DNA from: Mycobacterium sp. | Lineage (GTDB): Bacteria; Actinomycetota; Actinomycetes; Mycobacteriales; Mycobacteriaceae | Direction: 5' to 3' | Length of the DNA stretch: 47,321 bases | Assembly: GCA_011620645.1 (NCBI GenBank) | Contig: WOYS01000077.1 | Coordinates: forward strand, 1 to 47,321 | Shown here: one piece after another, positions 15,664 through 25,418 of the stretch | How positions within the stretch are numbered: the first letter of the stretch is position 1 | Layout: every line of letters begins with the position of its first letter | Translations under genes and position numbers: made by a program | The notes under the pieces: model-generated | Database searches by the model: none | Seen by the model: the letters and a program-made list of their open reading frames with translations, nothing else | Told to the model about the DNA's origin: nothing

Positions 15664-16130
15664 CCATACTGCTGCACGCCGAGGCCACCCCGGATCCACT
15701 GACGCTGCGCTGGATCACCGCCTCGGGTGGCATACCGCCCGAGGCGATTGACCGGTTGATCGCCGAAGGCACCTTGGATCGTGTGGAGGTGGTCGGGACC
15801 GAGATCCTCACGCGGCTGGCTCCCGGGCACTCGTGGCCGATCGACGGTCCCAGGGTGAGAAGTGCTCTTTTCCAGGCATTCTCGGATGCCGAACCGAAGG
15901 ATCTGCTGGATCGGATCACCGGCCTGTTGGCCCGCGAAGTGGGGCCTTTCATCACCTCGCACGGGGGTGCAATCCGGGTACTGTCCGTGAGAGACGATGT
16001 CGTCGAAGTCGCGCTCGACGGCACCTGTGGGAACTGCTCGTTTCGGAACCAGACGTTGGGCAACATCATCACCGGTGCGGTGCGGGCAGCGTTCCCCCAC
16101 ATCCGCGAGGTTCGCGCGGTGCGCAGTTGA
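15660..16130 (+). CDS. Nfu/NifU-domain Fe-S protein coupled to feoB
   Basis: A 156-residue protein. The N-terminal half (HAEATPDPLTLRWITASGG, then LTRLAPGHSWPIDGPRVRSALFQAF) resembles the Nfu N-terminal domain, which starts with TPNP.TLKF and contains an A.LF.I motif. The C-terminal half is a NifU C-terminal domain: VGPFITSHGGAIRVLSVRDDVVEVALDG, then the Fe-S cysteines C123 and C126 in GTCGNCSF, then TLGNIITGAVRAAFPHI. Such proteins carry or deliver [4Fe-4S] clusters. Its start overlaps the feoB stop (ATGA). It takes the position that FeoC, also an Fe-S protein, has in enterobacteria, so a role in handling imported iron or controlling FeoB is a reasonable inference. Confidence 0.8.
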   Translation: MTILLHAEATPDPLTLRWITASGGIPPEAIDRLIAEGTLDRVEVVGTEILTRLAPGHSWPIDGPRVRSALFQAFSDAEPKDLLDRITGLLAREVGPFITSHGGAIRVLSVRDDVVEVALDGTCGNCSFRNQTLGNIITGAVRAAFPHIREVRAVRS

Positions 16131-16142
16131 GGCGCGAGCTGA

Positions 16143-16762
16143 AGCAAAGGAAGTTGTACAGAGGTCGTTGCTGGGAGTGCCTCTCGCGGTTGCCCGAACC
16201 TTGGCCGACGCGACGAGGCTCTACGGTGGGACGGCGGTGGATGCGACTCGGACCGGTGCCGAGCTGGTGGGCGCCTCGGTAACCGCTGTGGCAGCGGGGC
16301 TGGTGGCCGATGCCCTGACGGTCGCGCAGTCCGTTGCGGGACACCCCTGGCGTCACCGCAGTGCACATCATCGGGCCGACTGGGTCCGCCGTGGTGACGG
16401 TGACCCGCGGCGGACCCAGCGCAGCGCAACTCACCCGAGTGGTCGCTGACGCCGAAAAGTGTTGTGGCGCACCGTACCTAGCGCCCGGACCGCCATTGCC
16501 GGGCGATGATGCCATCCTCGCCTCGCGGATTACCGCGACTGCGGTCTCCACGGTGGGGCTGGGTGTAGCGGCCCTCGGCAGCCTGTTGCCCGTGCGCGGC
16601 ATCCCGAGGTTGTTGGTGGCACCTGTGGCGATGGCCGACCATCACCCCAAGGTGCTGGTGCCGATCCTGGCGCATTCGAGGCCCTGTGTCGTCAGGACCC
16701 TGGCGCCCATGGGTCTGCTCGGGCGGGCCGACACCCCACGGCCCGGCTATCGCCGCGGGTGA
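16143..16762 (+). pseudogene. Relic resembling the N-terminus of a large P-type ATPase (CtpH/CtpI-like)
   Basis: Two adjacent frames carry protein-like sequence. From about 16153 one reads VVQRSLLGVPLAVARTLADA, then TAVDATRTGAELVGASVTAV and VAGH, and then turns into Arg/His-rich nonsense near 16345. From 16334 another frame picks up with DTPGVTAVHIIGPTGSAVVT, then TRGGPSAAQLTRVVADAEK and a membrane-like ILASRITATAVSTVGLG, then ADHHPKVLVPIL, and ends RPGYRRG. The layout (repetitive amphipathic helices, an HMA-like beta-alpha unit, then AL.ASRI..AA...GLG and a VDH.P motif) resembles the N-terminal domain of large mycobacterial P-type ATPases. No ATPase core (DKTGT) follows. It is probably a frameshifted, 3'-truncated gene directly behind the feo operon. 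The assignment is from memory of the family and is moderate at best. Confidence 0.45.
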
Positions 16763-16769
16763 CTGACAG

Positions 16770-17333
16770 CTAGCTGCGCGCCCAGTCCCGGGTCGCAGGC
16801 ATCAGGGTCAGGACCATCGCGGCCACCGGCAGGACCGGCATGGCGTACACCACCGGGTGCAGTTTGGCGCCGGCCAGGAACAGGCTGCCGAAGATGAGCA
16901 GCCCGACGGCAGCGCCGACGATGATCAGCAACCGGCCCATCCGGCGCTGCAGCAGCAGCGCTATCAGACCGCCGATACCGGCGGCGGCCGAGATGGCGGT
17001 GAGGAATCCGATCGCGATGCAGAACAGCAGATCGGTGCTCCACCACCCGGCGATCAGATCGGTGGCGATGACGGCGGTGGCCCAGCCGCTGAGGATGCTC
17101 AGTGTGGCGGCGGCGATGGCACCGACCGGGCCGGGAGCACGACGCGAGGGCACCGCGACGGGGGTGGGCCGCGGGATGTAGGTGGTTTGGCCCGGCTCGG
17201 CCGGGGTTGGCACGTCGGACGTGAGAGCGTCACTCAGCGGGGGTGGGGCGAGCGCGGGGAACGAGCCGGTGGGAGTCCGGCGGATGATGCGAGGCAAATC
17301 GGGCGACGGCTCTGCCGGTGGATCCGGGGTCAC
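16770..17333 (-). CDS. Four-helix membrane protein with proline-rich cytoplasmic N-terminus
   Basis: A 187-residue protein of unknown function. Residues 1-70 are Pro-rich and polar (PDPPAEPSPDLPRIIRR, PALAPPPLSDAL, TTYIPRPTPVAVPSRR). Four hydrophobic helices follow: GAIAAATLSILSGWATAVI, LLFCIAIGFLTAISAAAGIG, LLIIVGAAVGLLIFGSLFLA and VVYAMPVLPVAAMVLTLM, ending ATRDWARS. Similar small proteins with a disordered Pro/Thr head are common in actinobacteria and often lack a known role. The GTG at 17333 gives the shortest sensible protein. It lies 32 bp downstream of the M23 peptidase gene on the same strand and may be cotranscribed. Confidence 0.7.
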   Translation of the reverse strand: MTPDPPAEPSPDLPRIIRRTPTGSFPALAPPPLSDALTSDVPTPAEPGQTTYIPRPTPVAVPSRRAPGPVGAIAAATLSILSGWATAVIATDLIAGWWSTDLLFCIAIGFLTAISAAAGIGGLIALLLQRRMGRLLIIVGAAVGLLIFGSLFLAGAKLHPVVYAMPVLPVAAMVLTLMPATRDWARS

Positions 17334-17365
17334 GTCACCACGGTAGTGAAAAGCCGCGGAGCCGA

Positions 17366-18445
17366 TCAGCCGACGTAGTTGCCGGGGCTGAGCCCCCGCT
17401 GAGCCAACCACGGCACCGGATCGATCCGGTTGGCGCCGTTCATCAGCACCTCGAAGTGCAGATGCGGACCGGTCGAGTTGCCGCGGTTGCCCATGGTGGC
17501 GATCTGATCGCCGGCCATGACGCGCTGGCCCTTGCTGACCAGCCAGGTATTGATGTGGCCGTACAGCGTGACGGTGCCGTCGGAGTGGCGCAGCTTCACC
17601 AGCGCGCCGTAGCCGGCAGTCGGGCCCACCTCGATGACGACGCCGTCGCTGGCGGCCAGGATCGGGGTGCCGATCGGCCCGGCGACATCGATGCCGCCGT
17701 GCAGCACGCCCCAGCGGTAACCGAATCCGGACGTCCACACACCCTTGGTCGGCATCGCGAACAGCGGGCGGGCCAGGCGTGCCTCGCGCTCGGCGCGCTC
17801 CTGGGCGAATGCCGCGGCCTTGTGGATCTCCTCGGCGTGGATCGCCGACGAGGCGACCGGCTGCACCGCGATGATCTGCATCCCATCGGGTGGGCCGCTG
17901 ATTTCGGCGCCGTTGATGAGGGCGTTGTCGGCGGCCAGCACGTTGTCCGGCGCGGATGTCGTGGCCGCGGTGCTCAGCGAGTACGCGCCGGAGGCGGTCG
18001 CACCGGCTGCCATCGCCGCGATCATCAGCCGGCTCTTGGCCGCACCGACGGTCTGCTTGCGATGTGCGCCACTGCGGGCCGCGCGCATATCGATCACATC
18101 GGTCAGCGCCGTGCCGTCGCTCAGATCAGTGTGGCTGTCGCGGTAGGCGCGAGAGGACCCGTAATCCTTGCCGGCTTCGCTCGCGGGCGTCGAGCGTGAC
18201 CGGAACTCGCTCGGAACGGCCAGCCGCAACGGCGCCATATCGTCGGTGTCGTGCAGGTCATCGAGCTCGGGGGCGGCGATCACCCGCCGTTCTTTGTCGA
18301 ACGGGGAGCTCTCCCGAAAGTCCAGGTCATATAGGTCGCCGAGCTCATTGAACGGGATGATGTCGGTCACTTCGGCGGGATTCTGGTTGGGGTGCCCAGT
18401 CGTCACCGCTCCCCGGGGGGATCGGGACGACCTCTGCTCAGCCAA
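17366..18445 (-). CDS. M23/LytM family metallopeptidase (Rv0950c-like)
   Basis: About 359 residues. A polar N-terminal stretch of about 150 residues (ending RSGAHRKQTVGAAKSR) precedes a single membrane anchor or signal (LMIAAMAAGATASGAYSLS). A short helical region (AEEIHKAAAFAQERAEREARLA) comes next, then an M23 domain with both zinc motifs: HGGIDVAGPIG (HxxxD) and GPHLHFEV (HxH). GFGYRWGVLHGG and TLYGHINTWLVSKGQRVMAGDQIATMG are classic LytM sequence. The predicted location is periplasmic, membrane-tethered. The role is peptidoglycan crosslink cleavage or, if inactive, regulation; the zinc ligands look complete. The TTG at 18445 was chosen for its AAAGGA 9 nt upstream; a GTG at 18406 is the alternative. 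Confidence 0.88.
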   Translation of the reverse strand: MAEQRSSRSPRGAVTTGHPNQNPAEVTDIIPFNELGDLYDLDFRESSPFDKERRVIAAPELDDLHDTDDMAPLRLAVPSEFRSRSTPASEAGKDYGSSRAYRDSHTDLSDGTALTDVIDMRAARSGAHRKQTVGAAKSRLMIAAMAAGATASGAYSLSTAATTSAPDNVLAADNALINGAEISGPPDGMQIIAVQPVASSAIHAEEIHKAAAFAQERAEREARLARPLFAMPTKGVWTSGFGYRWGVLHGGIDVAGPIGTPILAASDGVVIEVGPTAGYGALVKLRHSDGTVTLYGHINTWLVSKGQRVMAGDQIATMGNRGNSTGPHLHFEVLMNGANRIDPVPWLAQRGLSPGNYVG

Positions 18446-18721
18446 CCTGGAATGTCCTTTTCGTCGTGACCTGTCCGTTATCAAGACCAAGAGGCACGTT
18501 AACCAAATCCCAATGTTGGTGGCAACTTGAGTGAGCATTCCCCCGTTGAATGTGACTCGTATCACCAAGGGGCACCGGGTGAGATGTACCACATGAGCGG
18601 TGGGCGATGACAGCGGCCCACACCGGGGTGGATACAGTGCCAGCGAGCCTGTCGCGGCCCTCCGGTCGGTCCGGCGGCCCACTTCAGAAGTCAGTTCGCA
18701 CCGACGCGATTTAGGAAGCTC
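18446..18721. other. Divergent intergenic region between the M23 gene and sucC
   Basis: This 276-bp region must hold promoters for both genes. On the minus strand TTGCCA, 17 bp and TTAACG can be read as a weak promoter for the peptidase gene. No convincing sucC -35/-10 pair and no riboswitch-like structure were found; a purine-rich AGGAAGCTC ribosome site directly precedes sucC. Confidence 0.35.
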
Positions 18722-19885
18722 ATGGATCTGTTCGAATACCAGGCGAAAGAGCTGTTCGCCAAGCACAACGTCCCCACCACCCCCGGCCGGGTCACCGACA
18801 GCGCCGAGGACGCCAAGGCGATCGCCGAGGAGATCGGCAAGCCAGTCATGGTGAAGGCTCAGGTCAAGGTCGGTGGCCGCGGTAAGGCCGGTGGCGTGAA
18901 GTACGCCGCCACGCCTGCCGATGCTCTCGAGCACGCTACCAACATCTTGGGCCTCGACATCAAGGGCCACATCGTCAAGAAGCTGCTGGTCGCCGAGGCC
19001 AGTGACATCGCCGAGGAGTACTACATCTCGTTCCTGCTGGACCGCTCCAACCGCACCTACCTGGCCATGTGTTCGGTCGAGGGCGGCATGGAGATCGAAG
19101 AGGTTGCAGCGACCAAGCCTGAGCGACTGGCCAAGGTGCCGGTCGACGCCGTCAAGGGTGTCGATCTGGCCTTCGCGCGTGAGATCGCCGAGAAGGGCCA
19201 CCTGCCCGCCGAGGTGCTCGACGCCGCGGCCGTGACCATCCAGAAGCTCTGGGAGGTCTTCGTCGGTGAGGACGCCACCCTGGTTGAGGTCAACCCGTTG
19301 GTTCGTACGCCCGACGGTCAGATCCTGGCCCTGGACGGCAAGGTCACCCTGGACGCGAACGCCGACTTCCGGCAGCCCGGGCACGCGGAGTTCGAGGACA
19401 AGGACGCCACGGATCCGCTCGAGCTCAAGGCCAAGGAAAACGACCTCAACTACGTCAAGCTCGACGGCGAGGTGGGCATTATCGGTAACGGTGCCGGTCT
19501 GGTCATGTCGACGCTGGACGTCGTCGCCTACGCCGGCGAGAAGCACGGCAACGTCAAGCCCGCCAACTTCCTGGATATCGGTGGTGGCGCATCGGCCGAG
19601 GTGATGGCTGCCGGGCTGGACATCATCCTGGGCGACAGTCAGGTCAAGAGCGTCTTCGTCAACGTGTTCGGTGGCATCACCGCGTGTGACGCGGTGGCCA
19701 CCGGCATCGTCGGCGCGCTGAAGAAGCTTGGCGACAGTGCGAACAAGCCGCTCGTGGTCCGTCTGGACGGGAACAATGTCGAAGAGGGTCGCCGCATCCT
19801 CGACGAAGCGAACCATCCCCTGGTGATCCAGGCCGAAACCATGGACGCCGGCGCCGACAAGGCCGCCGAGCTGGCGAATAAGTAA
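18722..19885 (+). CDS. sucC: Succinyl-CoA synthetase (ADP-forming) beta subunit
   Basis: A 387-residue ATP-grasp subunit. It starts [20 protein letters not shown], as nearly all SucC do. The nucleotide-binding [16 protein letters not shown] is near residue 45, and VEVNPLV (metal ligand region, about residue 197) and GFVNPLFGG-type [16 protein letters not shown] (about residue 310) follow. With SucD it forms the TCA enzyme that converts succinyl-CoA, ADP and Pi to succinate, CoA and ATP. AGGA 7 nt upstream of the ATG supports the start. It is 12 bp upstream of sucD. The gene order matches Rv0951-Rv0952. Confidence 0.97.
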   Translation: MDLFEYQAKELFAKHNVPTTPGRVTDSAEDAKAIAEEIGKPVMVKAQVKVGGRGKAGGVKYAATPADALEHATNILGLDIKGHIVKKLLVAEASDIAEEYYISFLLDRSNRTYLAMCSVEGGMEIEEVAATKPERLAKVPVDAVKGVDLAFAREIAEKGHLPAEVLDAAAVTIQKLWEVFVGEDATLVEVNPLVRTPDGQILALDGKVTLDANADFRQPGHAEFEDKDATDPLELKAKENDLNYVKLDGEVGIIGNGAGLVMSTLDVVAYAGEKHGNVKPANFLDIGGGASAEVMAAGLDIILGDSQVKSVFVNVFGGITACDAVATGIVGALKKLGDSANKPLVVRLDGNNVEEGRRILDEANHPLVIQAETMDAGADKAAELANK

Positions 19886-19897
19886 GGGAGACTTGAT

Positions 19898-20800
19898 ATG
19901 TCGATTTTTCTGAACAAGGACTCCAAGGTCATCGTCCAGGGAATCACCGGCGGCGAGGGCACCAAGCACACCAAGCTGATGCTCAAGGCCGGCACCCAGG
20001 TCGTCGGTGGCGTCAACGCCCGCAAGGCCGGCACGACCGTCTCCCACGTCGACAAGGACGGCAACGATATCGAGTTGTCGGTGTTCGGTTCGGTGGCCGA
20101 GGCCATCAAGGAGACCGGAGCCGACGTATCCGTCGCCTTTGTGCCGCCGGCCTTCTCGAAGGACGCCATCATCGAGGCCATCGACGCCGAGATCCCGCTG
20201 CTGGTCGTCATCACCGAGGGTATCCCGGTGCAGGACAGCGCGTACGCGTGGGCCTACAACGTCGACCACGGTCTGAAGACCCGGATCATCGGGCCGAACT
20301 GCCCTGGCATCATCACCCCCGGTGAGTCACTGGTCGGTATCACGCCGAACAACATCACCGGCAAGGGCCCGATCGGACTGGTCTCCAAGTCCGGCACCCT
20401 GACCTACCAGATGATGTACGAGCTACGCGATCTCGGCTTCTCCACCGCCATCGGCATCGGCGGCGACCCGATCATCGGGACCACCCACATCGACGCCATC
20501 GAGGCGTTCGAGAAGGATCCCGAGACCAAGCTGATCGTGATGATCGGCGAGATCGGTGGCGACGCCGAGGAGAAGGCCGCGGCCTACATCAAGGCCAACG
20601 TCACCAAGCCGGTCGTCGGCTACGTCGCGGGATTCACCGCTCCCGAGGGCAAGACGATGGGTCATGCCGGCGCCATCGTGTCCGACGGTGCGGGCACCGC
20701 AGCCGGTAAGCAGGAGGCCCTGGAGGCCGCAGGCGTGAAGGTCGGCAAGACCCCGTCGGCGACCGCAGCCAAGGCGCGCGAGCTGCTGGCAGGCCTGTAA
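19898..20800 (+). CDS. sucD: Succinyl-CoA synthetase alpha subunit
   Basis: A 300-residue CoA-binding subunit. Visible are the N-terminal [19 protein letters not shown] (CoA-binding Rossmann start), the [13 protein letters not shown] motif, [10 protein letters not shown] near residue 160, [20 protein letters not shown], and the phospho-His active site in [11 protein letters not shown] near residue 247. It partners SucC in substrate-level phosphorylation. GGGAGAC upstream of the ATG is the ribosome site. A strong hairpin follows directly after the stop. Confidence 0.97.
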   Translation: MSIFLNKDSKVIVQGITGGEGTKHTKLMLKAGTQVVGGVNARKAGTTVSHVDKDGNDIELSVFGSVAEAIKETGADVSVAFVPPAFSKDAIIEAIDAEIPLLVVITEGIPVQDSAYAWAYNVDHGLKTRIIGPNCPGIITPGESLVGITPNNITGKGPIGLVSKSGTLTYQMMYELRDLGFSTAIGIGGDPIIGTTHIDAIEAFEKDPETKLIVMIGEIGGDAEEKAAAYIKANVTKPVVGYVAGFTAPEGKTMGHAGAIVSDGAGTAAGKQEALEAAGVKVGKTPSATAAKARELLAGL

Positions 20801-20806
20801 ACACCC

Positions 20807-20862
20807 GCACACGAAAAGCCCCTGGAAAGTATCGCTGCGATTCCAGGGGCTTTCTCGTGTGC
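20807..20862. terminator. Strong hairpin terminator after sucCD
   Basis: GCACACGAAAAGCCCCTGGA on the left pairs with TCCAGGGGCTTTCTCGTGTG on the right with a single bulge. The stem is about 20 bp and the loop about 13 nt. The right arm contains the CTTT segment. It ends the sucCD transcript before the next gene on the same strand. Confidence 0.85.
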
Positions 20863-20950
20863 CGGGTCCACCTCGGCCGATCGTCTCGGCCCGACCGACC
20901 CACGCCGGGGTGCGCTAGCGTGGGTTCGAAATCGCTCACACAGGAGAGTC

Positions 20951-21742
20951 ATGACTTACCCGCCCGGTAACCCCGGATATCCGCCTGCACCGCAGGGCAA
21001 CCAGTATGCCGCGCCTGCAGCTGCAGAGGCCGGACCCAGCAAGTTGCCCGCGTACCTGACCGCTGCGGTCGCGGCGTTCGGCCTGGGCACCTACGCGTTC
21101 AACTTCGGGCCGCTGCTGACCATCAGCAATTCGGACTTCCCGCAGTTCGGTAGCGCCAGCGGCAGTACGCCCGGTCTCGGGCTCGCCGTCGCGGCCTCGG
21201 TGCTCGCGGCGCTGCTTGCCGGTATCGGCCTGCTGCCCAAGCAGAAGGCCCGCACCGGTCTGGTCGCCGTGATCTCCACGCTGTCGTTCCTGCTGGTGCT
21301 GTCCGAGGTCATCAACGCCCCGGCCGGGCTGTCCATCGGCTGGGGGCTGTATCTGATCATCGCCACCACCGTGCTGCAGTCCGGCGCCGCGATCGCGGCG
21401 CTGCTGTTCGACGCGGGCGTGCTGACGCCGCCGGCGCCCAAGCCCCGCTATGAGCAGCAGCCCTACGGGCAGTACGGCCAGCCCTACTACGGTCAGCCCC
21501 CGTACGGCGGTCCCGAGTACGGGAGCCCCGCAGCTCAGCCTCAGCAGCGTCCGGGCTACCCGTCCCAGTACGGCTATCGGGGCGGTCCCGGCACCGGTGG
21601 TTTCCAGTCCACGCCCGGGGCGCAGAATCCCGGTGCCCAGAACGGCCCGCCCACCCCGCCCACCGGTTTCCCGGCCTTCGGGCAGCCGACACAGCAGGGC
21701 GACGCCGAGTCCTCACCGCAGTCCGGCCCGCCCGCGTCGTAA
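20951..21742 (+). CDS. DUF5336 membrane protein (Rv0954/34-kDa antigen-like)
   Basis: A 263-residue protein. A short Pro/Gly-rich head (MTYPPGNPGYPPAPQGNQYA) is followed by four hydrophobic helices: AYLTAAVAAFGLGTYAF, LAVAASVLAALLAGIGLL, LVAVISTLSFLLVLSEVI and LYLIIATTVLQSGAAIAALLF. A long Gln/Tyr/Gly/Pro-rich tail (EQQPYGQYGQPYYGQPPY...) follows. This layout is that of Rv0954, annotated as a homologue of the M. paratuberculosis 34-kDa antigen and linked to the division complex in later work. It is membrane-bound with a disordered cytoplasmic tail. A clear GGAGAG ribosome site lies 5-10 nt before the ATG. It is 60 bp upstream of perM on the same strand. Confidence 0.82.
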   Translation: MTYPPGNPGYPPAPQGNQYAAPAAAEAGPSKLPAYLTAAVAAFGLGTYAFNFGPLLTISNSDFPQFGSASGSTPGLGLAVAASVLAALLAGIGLLPKQKARTGLVAVISTLSFLLVLSEVINAPAGLSIGWGLYLIIATTVLQSGAAIAALLFDAGVLTPPAPKPRYEQQPYGQYGQPYYGQPPYGGPEYGSPAAQPQQRPGYPSQYGYRGGPGTGGFQSTPGAQNPGAQNGPPTPPTGFPAFGQPTQQGDAESSPQSGPPAS

Positions 21743-21802
21743 TCTGGGCGTCGCACATCCGGACGTCGGATGCGCCGATGCGCGCGAGGAGCGATCCAGC
21801 CA

Positions 21803-23194
21803 GTGGTGGATAATCGGTCAGTCGGTACCCGACAGGCTCGAGACCTGCTCAGGGTCGCTTTCGGGCCATCGGTTGTCGCGCTGGGCGTGATTGCCGCGGT
21901 GACCCTGATTCAGCTGGTCATCGCCAACAGCGATATGACCGGCGCATTCGGCGCCATCGCCAGCATGTGGCTGGGCGTGCACCAGGTACCGGTCTCCATC
22001 GGCGGCCGTGAACTCGGCGTGATGCCGCTGCTGCCGGTGCTGCTGATGGTGTGGGGTACCGCGCGCACCACCGCGGCGGCGGTGGGCAGATCCTCCTGGT
22101 TCGTCATCCGCTGGGTGGTCGCCTCGGCGCTCGGCGGGCCGCTGCTGATCGCGGCGCTCGCGCTGGCCGTCATCCACGATGCGGCCTCGGTGATCACCGA
22201 GCTGCAGACCCCCGACGCCTCCCGGGCGTTCGCCGGGGTGCTTGCGGTGCACGCCATCGGCGCGCTGATCGGCGTGGCGATGGCCGGACGTCTGCTGAGT
22301 CTGCCGTGGCTGCCAGGCTGGTTGCCCGAGGCATTGCGCGCCGGCGCGGCGGGGGTGCTGGCGCTGCTCGGCCTGTCCGGCGTGGTGGCTGTCGGGTCGA
22401 TCGTCGTGCACTGGGGCACCATGCACGATCTGTTCGGCATCACCGACTCGATGTTCGGCCAGCTCAGCCTGGCGTTGTTGTCGGTGCTCTACATCCCGAA
22501 CGTGCTCGTCGGGACCGCGGCCGTCGCGGTGGGGTCCAGCGCGCACATCGGGCTGGCCAACTTCAGTTCCTTCACCGTGTTGGGCGGCGACATCCCGGCC
22601 TTGCCGGTGCTCGCCGCGGCGCCGACGCCGCCTCTCGGCCCGATCTGGGTCGCGCTGCTGATCGTTGCCGCGGCCTCGGCGGTGGCACTGGGTCAGCAGT
22701 GCGCACGCCGCGCCGCGCGCTGGCCCATCGCCGCGGCCAAACTCTTCGTGGCGGCCGCCGCCGCCGCGCTGACCATGGCGTTGCTCGGGTACGCCGGAGG
22801 TGGACGGCTCGGCAACTTCGGTGACGTCGGCGTGGATCAGGTCACCTTCGGGCCCGCGGTGTTCCTGTGGTTCGTGTCGATCGGCGGGCTGACGGTCGCG
22901 ATGGCGGGCGGATTGGCGCGCAGGCCGAAGAGGGTCAAACCGGCCCCTGAACCTGAACCTGAACCTGAACCTGAACCTGAGGCCGATTTCGACGATGAGG
23001 ACGCGATCACCGATATCGTCCTGCTGGATGCGCAGGCCGAGTTTCCCGAGCGTGCCGAGTCCTTCGAACTCGGCACACCGCGCGCGCCCGCCGAGCCTCA
23101 TGACGACCCGCCGCTGGATCCCGAGGAGCACTTCATGGTCGACGGTGATGTTCCCGACGTGACCGCTGCAAAGCCGCGCGAGCAGGGCGACTAG
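21803..23194 (+). CDS. perM: Cell division membrane protein PerM (DUF6350, Rv0955-like)
   Basis: About 463 residues with nine to ten hydrophobic helices, starting after [46 protein letters not shown] and [23 protein letters not shown] are diagnostic of the DUF6350 family. The cytoplasmic tail contains an alternating Pro-Glu run ([12 protein letters not shown]) and ends acidic. In M. tuberculosis PerM (Rv0955) is needed for division at low Mg2+ and for persistence, and stabilises FtsB. The start is uncertain: GTG at 21803 or 21806 with GAGGAG upstream, or ATG at 21770. It is next to the Rv0954-like divisome-associated gene and only 10 bp before purN. Confidence 0.88.
   Translation: MVDNRSVGTRQARDLLRVAFGPSVVALGVIAAVTLIQLVIANSDMTGAFGAIASMWLGVHQVPVSIGGRELGVMPLLPVLLMVWGTARTTAAAVGRSSWFVIRWVVASALGGPLLIAALALAVIHDAASVITELQTPDASRAFAGVLAVHAIGALIGVAMAGRLLSLPWLPGWLPEALRAGAAGVLALLGLSGVVAVGSIVVHWGTMHDLFGITDSMFGQLSLALLSVLYIPNVLVGTAAVAVGSSAHIGLANFSSFTVLGGDIPALPVLAAAPTPPLGPIWVALLIVAAASAVALGQQCARRAARWPIAAAKLFVAAAAAALTMALLGYAGGGRLGNFGDVGVDQVTFGPAVFLWFVSIGGLTVAMAGGLARRPKRVKPAPEPEPEPEPEPEADFDDEDAITDIVLLDAQAEFPERAESFELGTPRAPAEPHDDPPLDPEEHFMVDGDVPDVTAAKPREQGD
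22946..22981 (+). repeat. CCTGAA hexanucleotide repeat in perM
   Basis: Five perfect CCTGAA units and one CCTGAG unit encode the Pro-Glu run of the PerM tail. A unit is two codons, so changes in copy number keep the reading frame. Confidence 0.9.
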
Positions 23195-23204
23195 GCTGCT
23201 GCGC

Positions 23205-23837
23205 GTGCAGCAGCAACCGCTTCGAGTGCCCGCGACAACGCCGGCACGGCTGGTGGTACTGGCGTCGGGTACCGGTTCGCTGTTGGCCTCGCTGCTGGAA
23301 TCCGCGGTCGGGGATTATCCGGCCAGAGTGGTGGCCGTCGGGGCCGACCGCGCGTGTCCGGCGCTGGGCGTGGCGGCCCGGGCGTCGGTCCCGTCGTTTC
23401 TGGTGCGGCTGGCCGATCATCCGGATCGCGCGGCCTGGGACATTGCGCTCACCGACGCCGTCGCCCAGCACGAGCCGGACCTGGTGGTCAGCGCGGGATT
23501 CATGAAAATACTTGGGCAAGAGTTTATTTCGCGCTTCGAAGGTCGGGTCGTGAACACCCACCCGGCGCTGCTGCCGTCCTTCCCCGGTGCACACGCGGTC
23601 CCCGATGCCATCGAATACGGCGTCCGCGTGACCGGTTGTACGGTGCACCTGGTCGACAGCGGCGTGGACAGCGGGCCGATCCTGGCACAGGAGGCCGTGA
23701 CGGTGCACGACGATGACACCGCAGAGACATTGCACGAACGCATCAAGGTCGTCGAACGACGACTGCTGGTGGACGTGCTGGCCGCGCTGGCAACGCGCGG
23801 TGTGACATGGACCGGACGGAAGGCAGTTCTGGGATGA
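23205..23837 (+). CDS. purN: Phosphoribosylglycinamide formyltransferase PurN
   Basis: A 210-residue folate-dependent GAR transformylase of purine synthesis. Near the start [16 protein letters not shown] is the phosphate-binding loop. [14 protein letters not shown] leads to the catalytic [16 protein letters not shown] (Asn and His), and [24 protein letters not shown] holds the catalytic Asp. A GTG start at 23205 fits. The stop overlaps the purH start (ATGA), so both are translated together. The N-terminus is slightly longer than in E. coli PurN, as in M. tuberculosis Rv0956. Confidence 0.95.
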   Translation: MQQQPLRVPATTPARLVVLASGTGSLLASLLESAVGDYPARVVAVGADRACPALGVAARASVPSFLVRLADHPDRAAWDIALTDAVAQHEPDLVVSAGFMKILGQEFISRFEGRVVNTHPALLPSFPGAHAVPDAIEYGVRVTGCTVHLVDSGVDSGPILAQEAVTVHDDDTAETLHERIKVVERRLLVDVLAALATRGVTWTGRKAVLG

Positions 23838-25393
23838 GTGACAAGCGACCGATCCGGCGTGCGTTGATCAGTGTGTACGACAAGACCGGTCTGGCGGAGC
23901 TTGCCCGTGGCTTGCACGAGGCGGGAGTGAGCATCGTATCCACCGGTTCGACCGCGAAAACCATTGCCGGAGAAGGTGTCCCGGTGACGCCGGTCGAGGA
24001 CGTCACGGGTTTCCCCGAGCTGCTCGACGGCCGGGTGAAGACGCTGCACCCGAAGGTGCATGCCGGGCTGCTCGCCGATCTTCGGAAGCCCGAGCACGAG
24101 GCGGCGCTGACCGAGTTGGGTGTCGCGCCGTTCGAACTCGTGGTGGCGAACCTCTACCCGTTCAGCGAGACGGTGTCCAGCGGTGCCGCACCGGACGAGT
24201 GCGTCGAGCAGATCGACATCGGCGGGCCGTCGATGGTCCGCGCCGCCGCGAAGAACCATCCCAGCGTCGCCGTGGTCGTGGACCCGATCGGCTACGACGG
24301 TGTGCTGGCCGCGGTGCGTGCCGGTGGATTCACCCTCGCCGAGCGGAAGAAGCTGGCGGCGTTGGCATTCCAGCACACCGCAGAGTACGACGTCGCGGTG
24401 GCGAGCTGGATGGTCTCGGTGCTCGCACCCGAAGAGGGTGCGGAATTGCCGCGCTGGGTGGGTTGGACGTCGCGGCGCACCGCCGTGCTGCGCTACGGCG
24501 AGAACCCGCATCAGAAGGCGGCGCTGTACCGCGACGATGCCGGCTGGCCGGGCCTGGCGCAGGCGGATCAGTTGCACGGCAAGGAGATGTCCTACAACAA
24601 CTACACCGATGCCGACGCGGCGTGGCGGGCCGCGTTCGATCACGAGCAGACGTGTGTGGCGATCATCAAGCACGCCAACCCCTGTGGCATCGCGGTGTCA
24701 TCGGTGTCGGTCGCCGATGCGCATGCCAAGGCGCACGCGTGTGATCCGTTGTCGGCCTTCGGCGGAGTGATCGCCACCAACAGCACCGTCAGCGTGGAGA
24801 TGGCCGAGACGGTCGCCGACATCTTCACCGAGGTGATCGTCGCGCCGGCCTATGAACCCGGTGCGGTCGAGGTGCTGAGCAAGAAGAAGAACATCCGCAT
24901 CCTGGTCGCATCGGAACCGATCGGCACCCAGGCCGAGTTCCGCCCGATCAGCGGTGGCCTGCTGGTGCAGCAGCGCGATGCGATCGACGCCGACGGCGAT
25001 GATCCGAACAACTGGACGCTGGCCACCGGTGCGCCCGCCGACCCGGCCACCCTGGCCGACCTCATCTTCGCCTGGCGGGCGGGCCGGGCGGTGAAGTCCA
25101 ACGCCATCGTCGTCGCCAAGGACGGCGCCACCGTGGGCGTCGGTATGGGGCAGGTCAATCGGGTGGACGCGGCCCGGCTGGCGGTGGAGCGGGCGGGCGA
25201 CCGTACCCAGGGCGCGGTGGCATCCTCGGACGCGTTCTTCCCGTTCCCGGACGGACTGCAGACGCTGATCGACGCCGGTGTGAAGGCGGTCGTGCATCCG
25301 GGCGGATCGGTGCGCGACGACGAAGTGACTGCGGCCGCCGCCGCTGCGGGCATCACGCTGTACCTGACCGGGGCGCGGCACTTCGCGCACTAG
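23834..25393 (+). CDS. purH: Bifunctional AICAR transformylase/IMP cyclohydrolase PurH
   Basis: A 519-residue enzyme for the last two steps of IMP synthesis. The N-terminal cyclohydrolase domain has [29 protein letters not shown] and [18 protein letters not shown]. The C-terminal transformylase domain has [16 protein letters not shown], the catalytic [11 protein letters not shown] (Lys-His), [10 protein letters not shown], and the terminal [12 protein letters not shown]...LTGARHFAH. Length matches the family (about 520). It ends the perM-purN-purH cluster. Confidence 0.97.
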   Translation: MSDKRPIRRALISVYDKTGLAELARGLHEAGVSIVSTGSTAKTIAGEGVPVTPVEDVTGFPELLDGRVKTLHPKVHAGLLADLRKPEHEAALTELGVAPFELVVANLYPFSETVSSGAAPDECVEQIDIGGPSMVRAAAKNHPSVAVVVDPIGYDGVLAAVRAGGFTLAERKKLAALAFQHTAEYDVAVASWMVSVLAPEEGAELPRWVGWTSRRTAVLRYGENPHQKAALYRDDAGWPGLAQADQLHGKEMSYNNYTDADAAWRAAFDHEQTCVAIIKHANPCGIAVSSVSVADAHAKAHACDPLSAFGGVIATNSTVSVEMAETVADIFTEVIVAPAYEPGAVEVLSKKKNIRILVASEPIGTQAEFRPISGGLLVQQRDAIDADGDDPNNWTLATGAPADPATLADLIFAWRAGRAVKSNAIVVAKDGATVGVGMGQVNRVDAARLAVERAGDRTQGAVASSDAFFPFPDGLQTLIDAGVKAVVHPGGSVRDDEVTAAAAAAGITLYLTGARHFAH

Positions 25394-25418
25394 CGCCCGA
25401 TCACGCCATTCGAGCAAA

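Noticed and set aside
18446-18721. Possible c-di-AMP (ydaO) riboswitch before the M23 peptidase
   Set aside because: Such riboswitches precede some wall hydrolase genes, but the expected conserved blocks were not seen in this 276-bp region.
17366-20269. A very long minus-strand open frame running through the M23 gene and opposite sucD and sucC
   Set aside because: Only the M23 part makes sense. The rest is a low-complexity Leu/Asp/Gly-rich antisense translation typical of high-GC codon bias, opposite well-supported sucCD.
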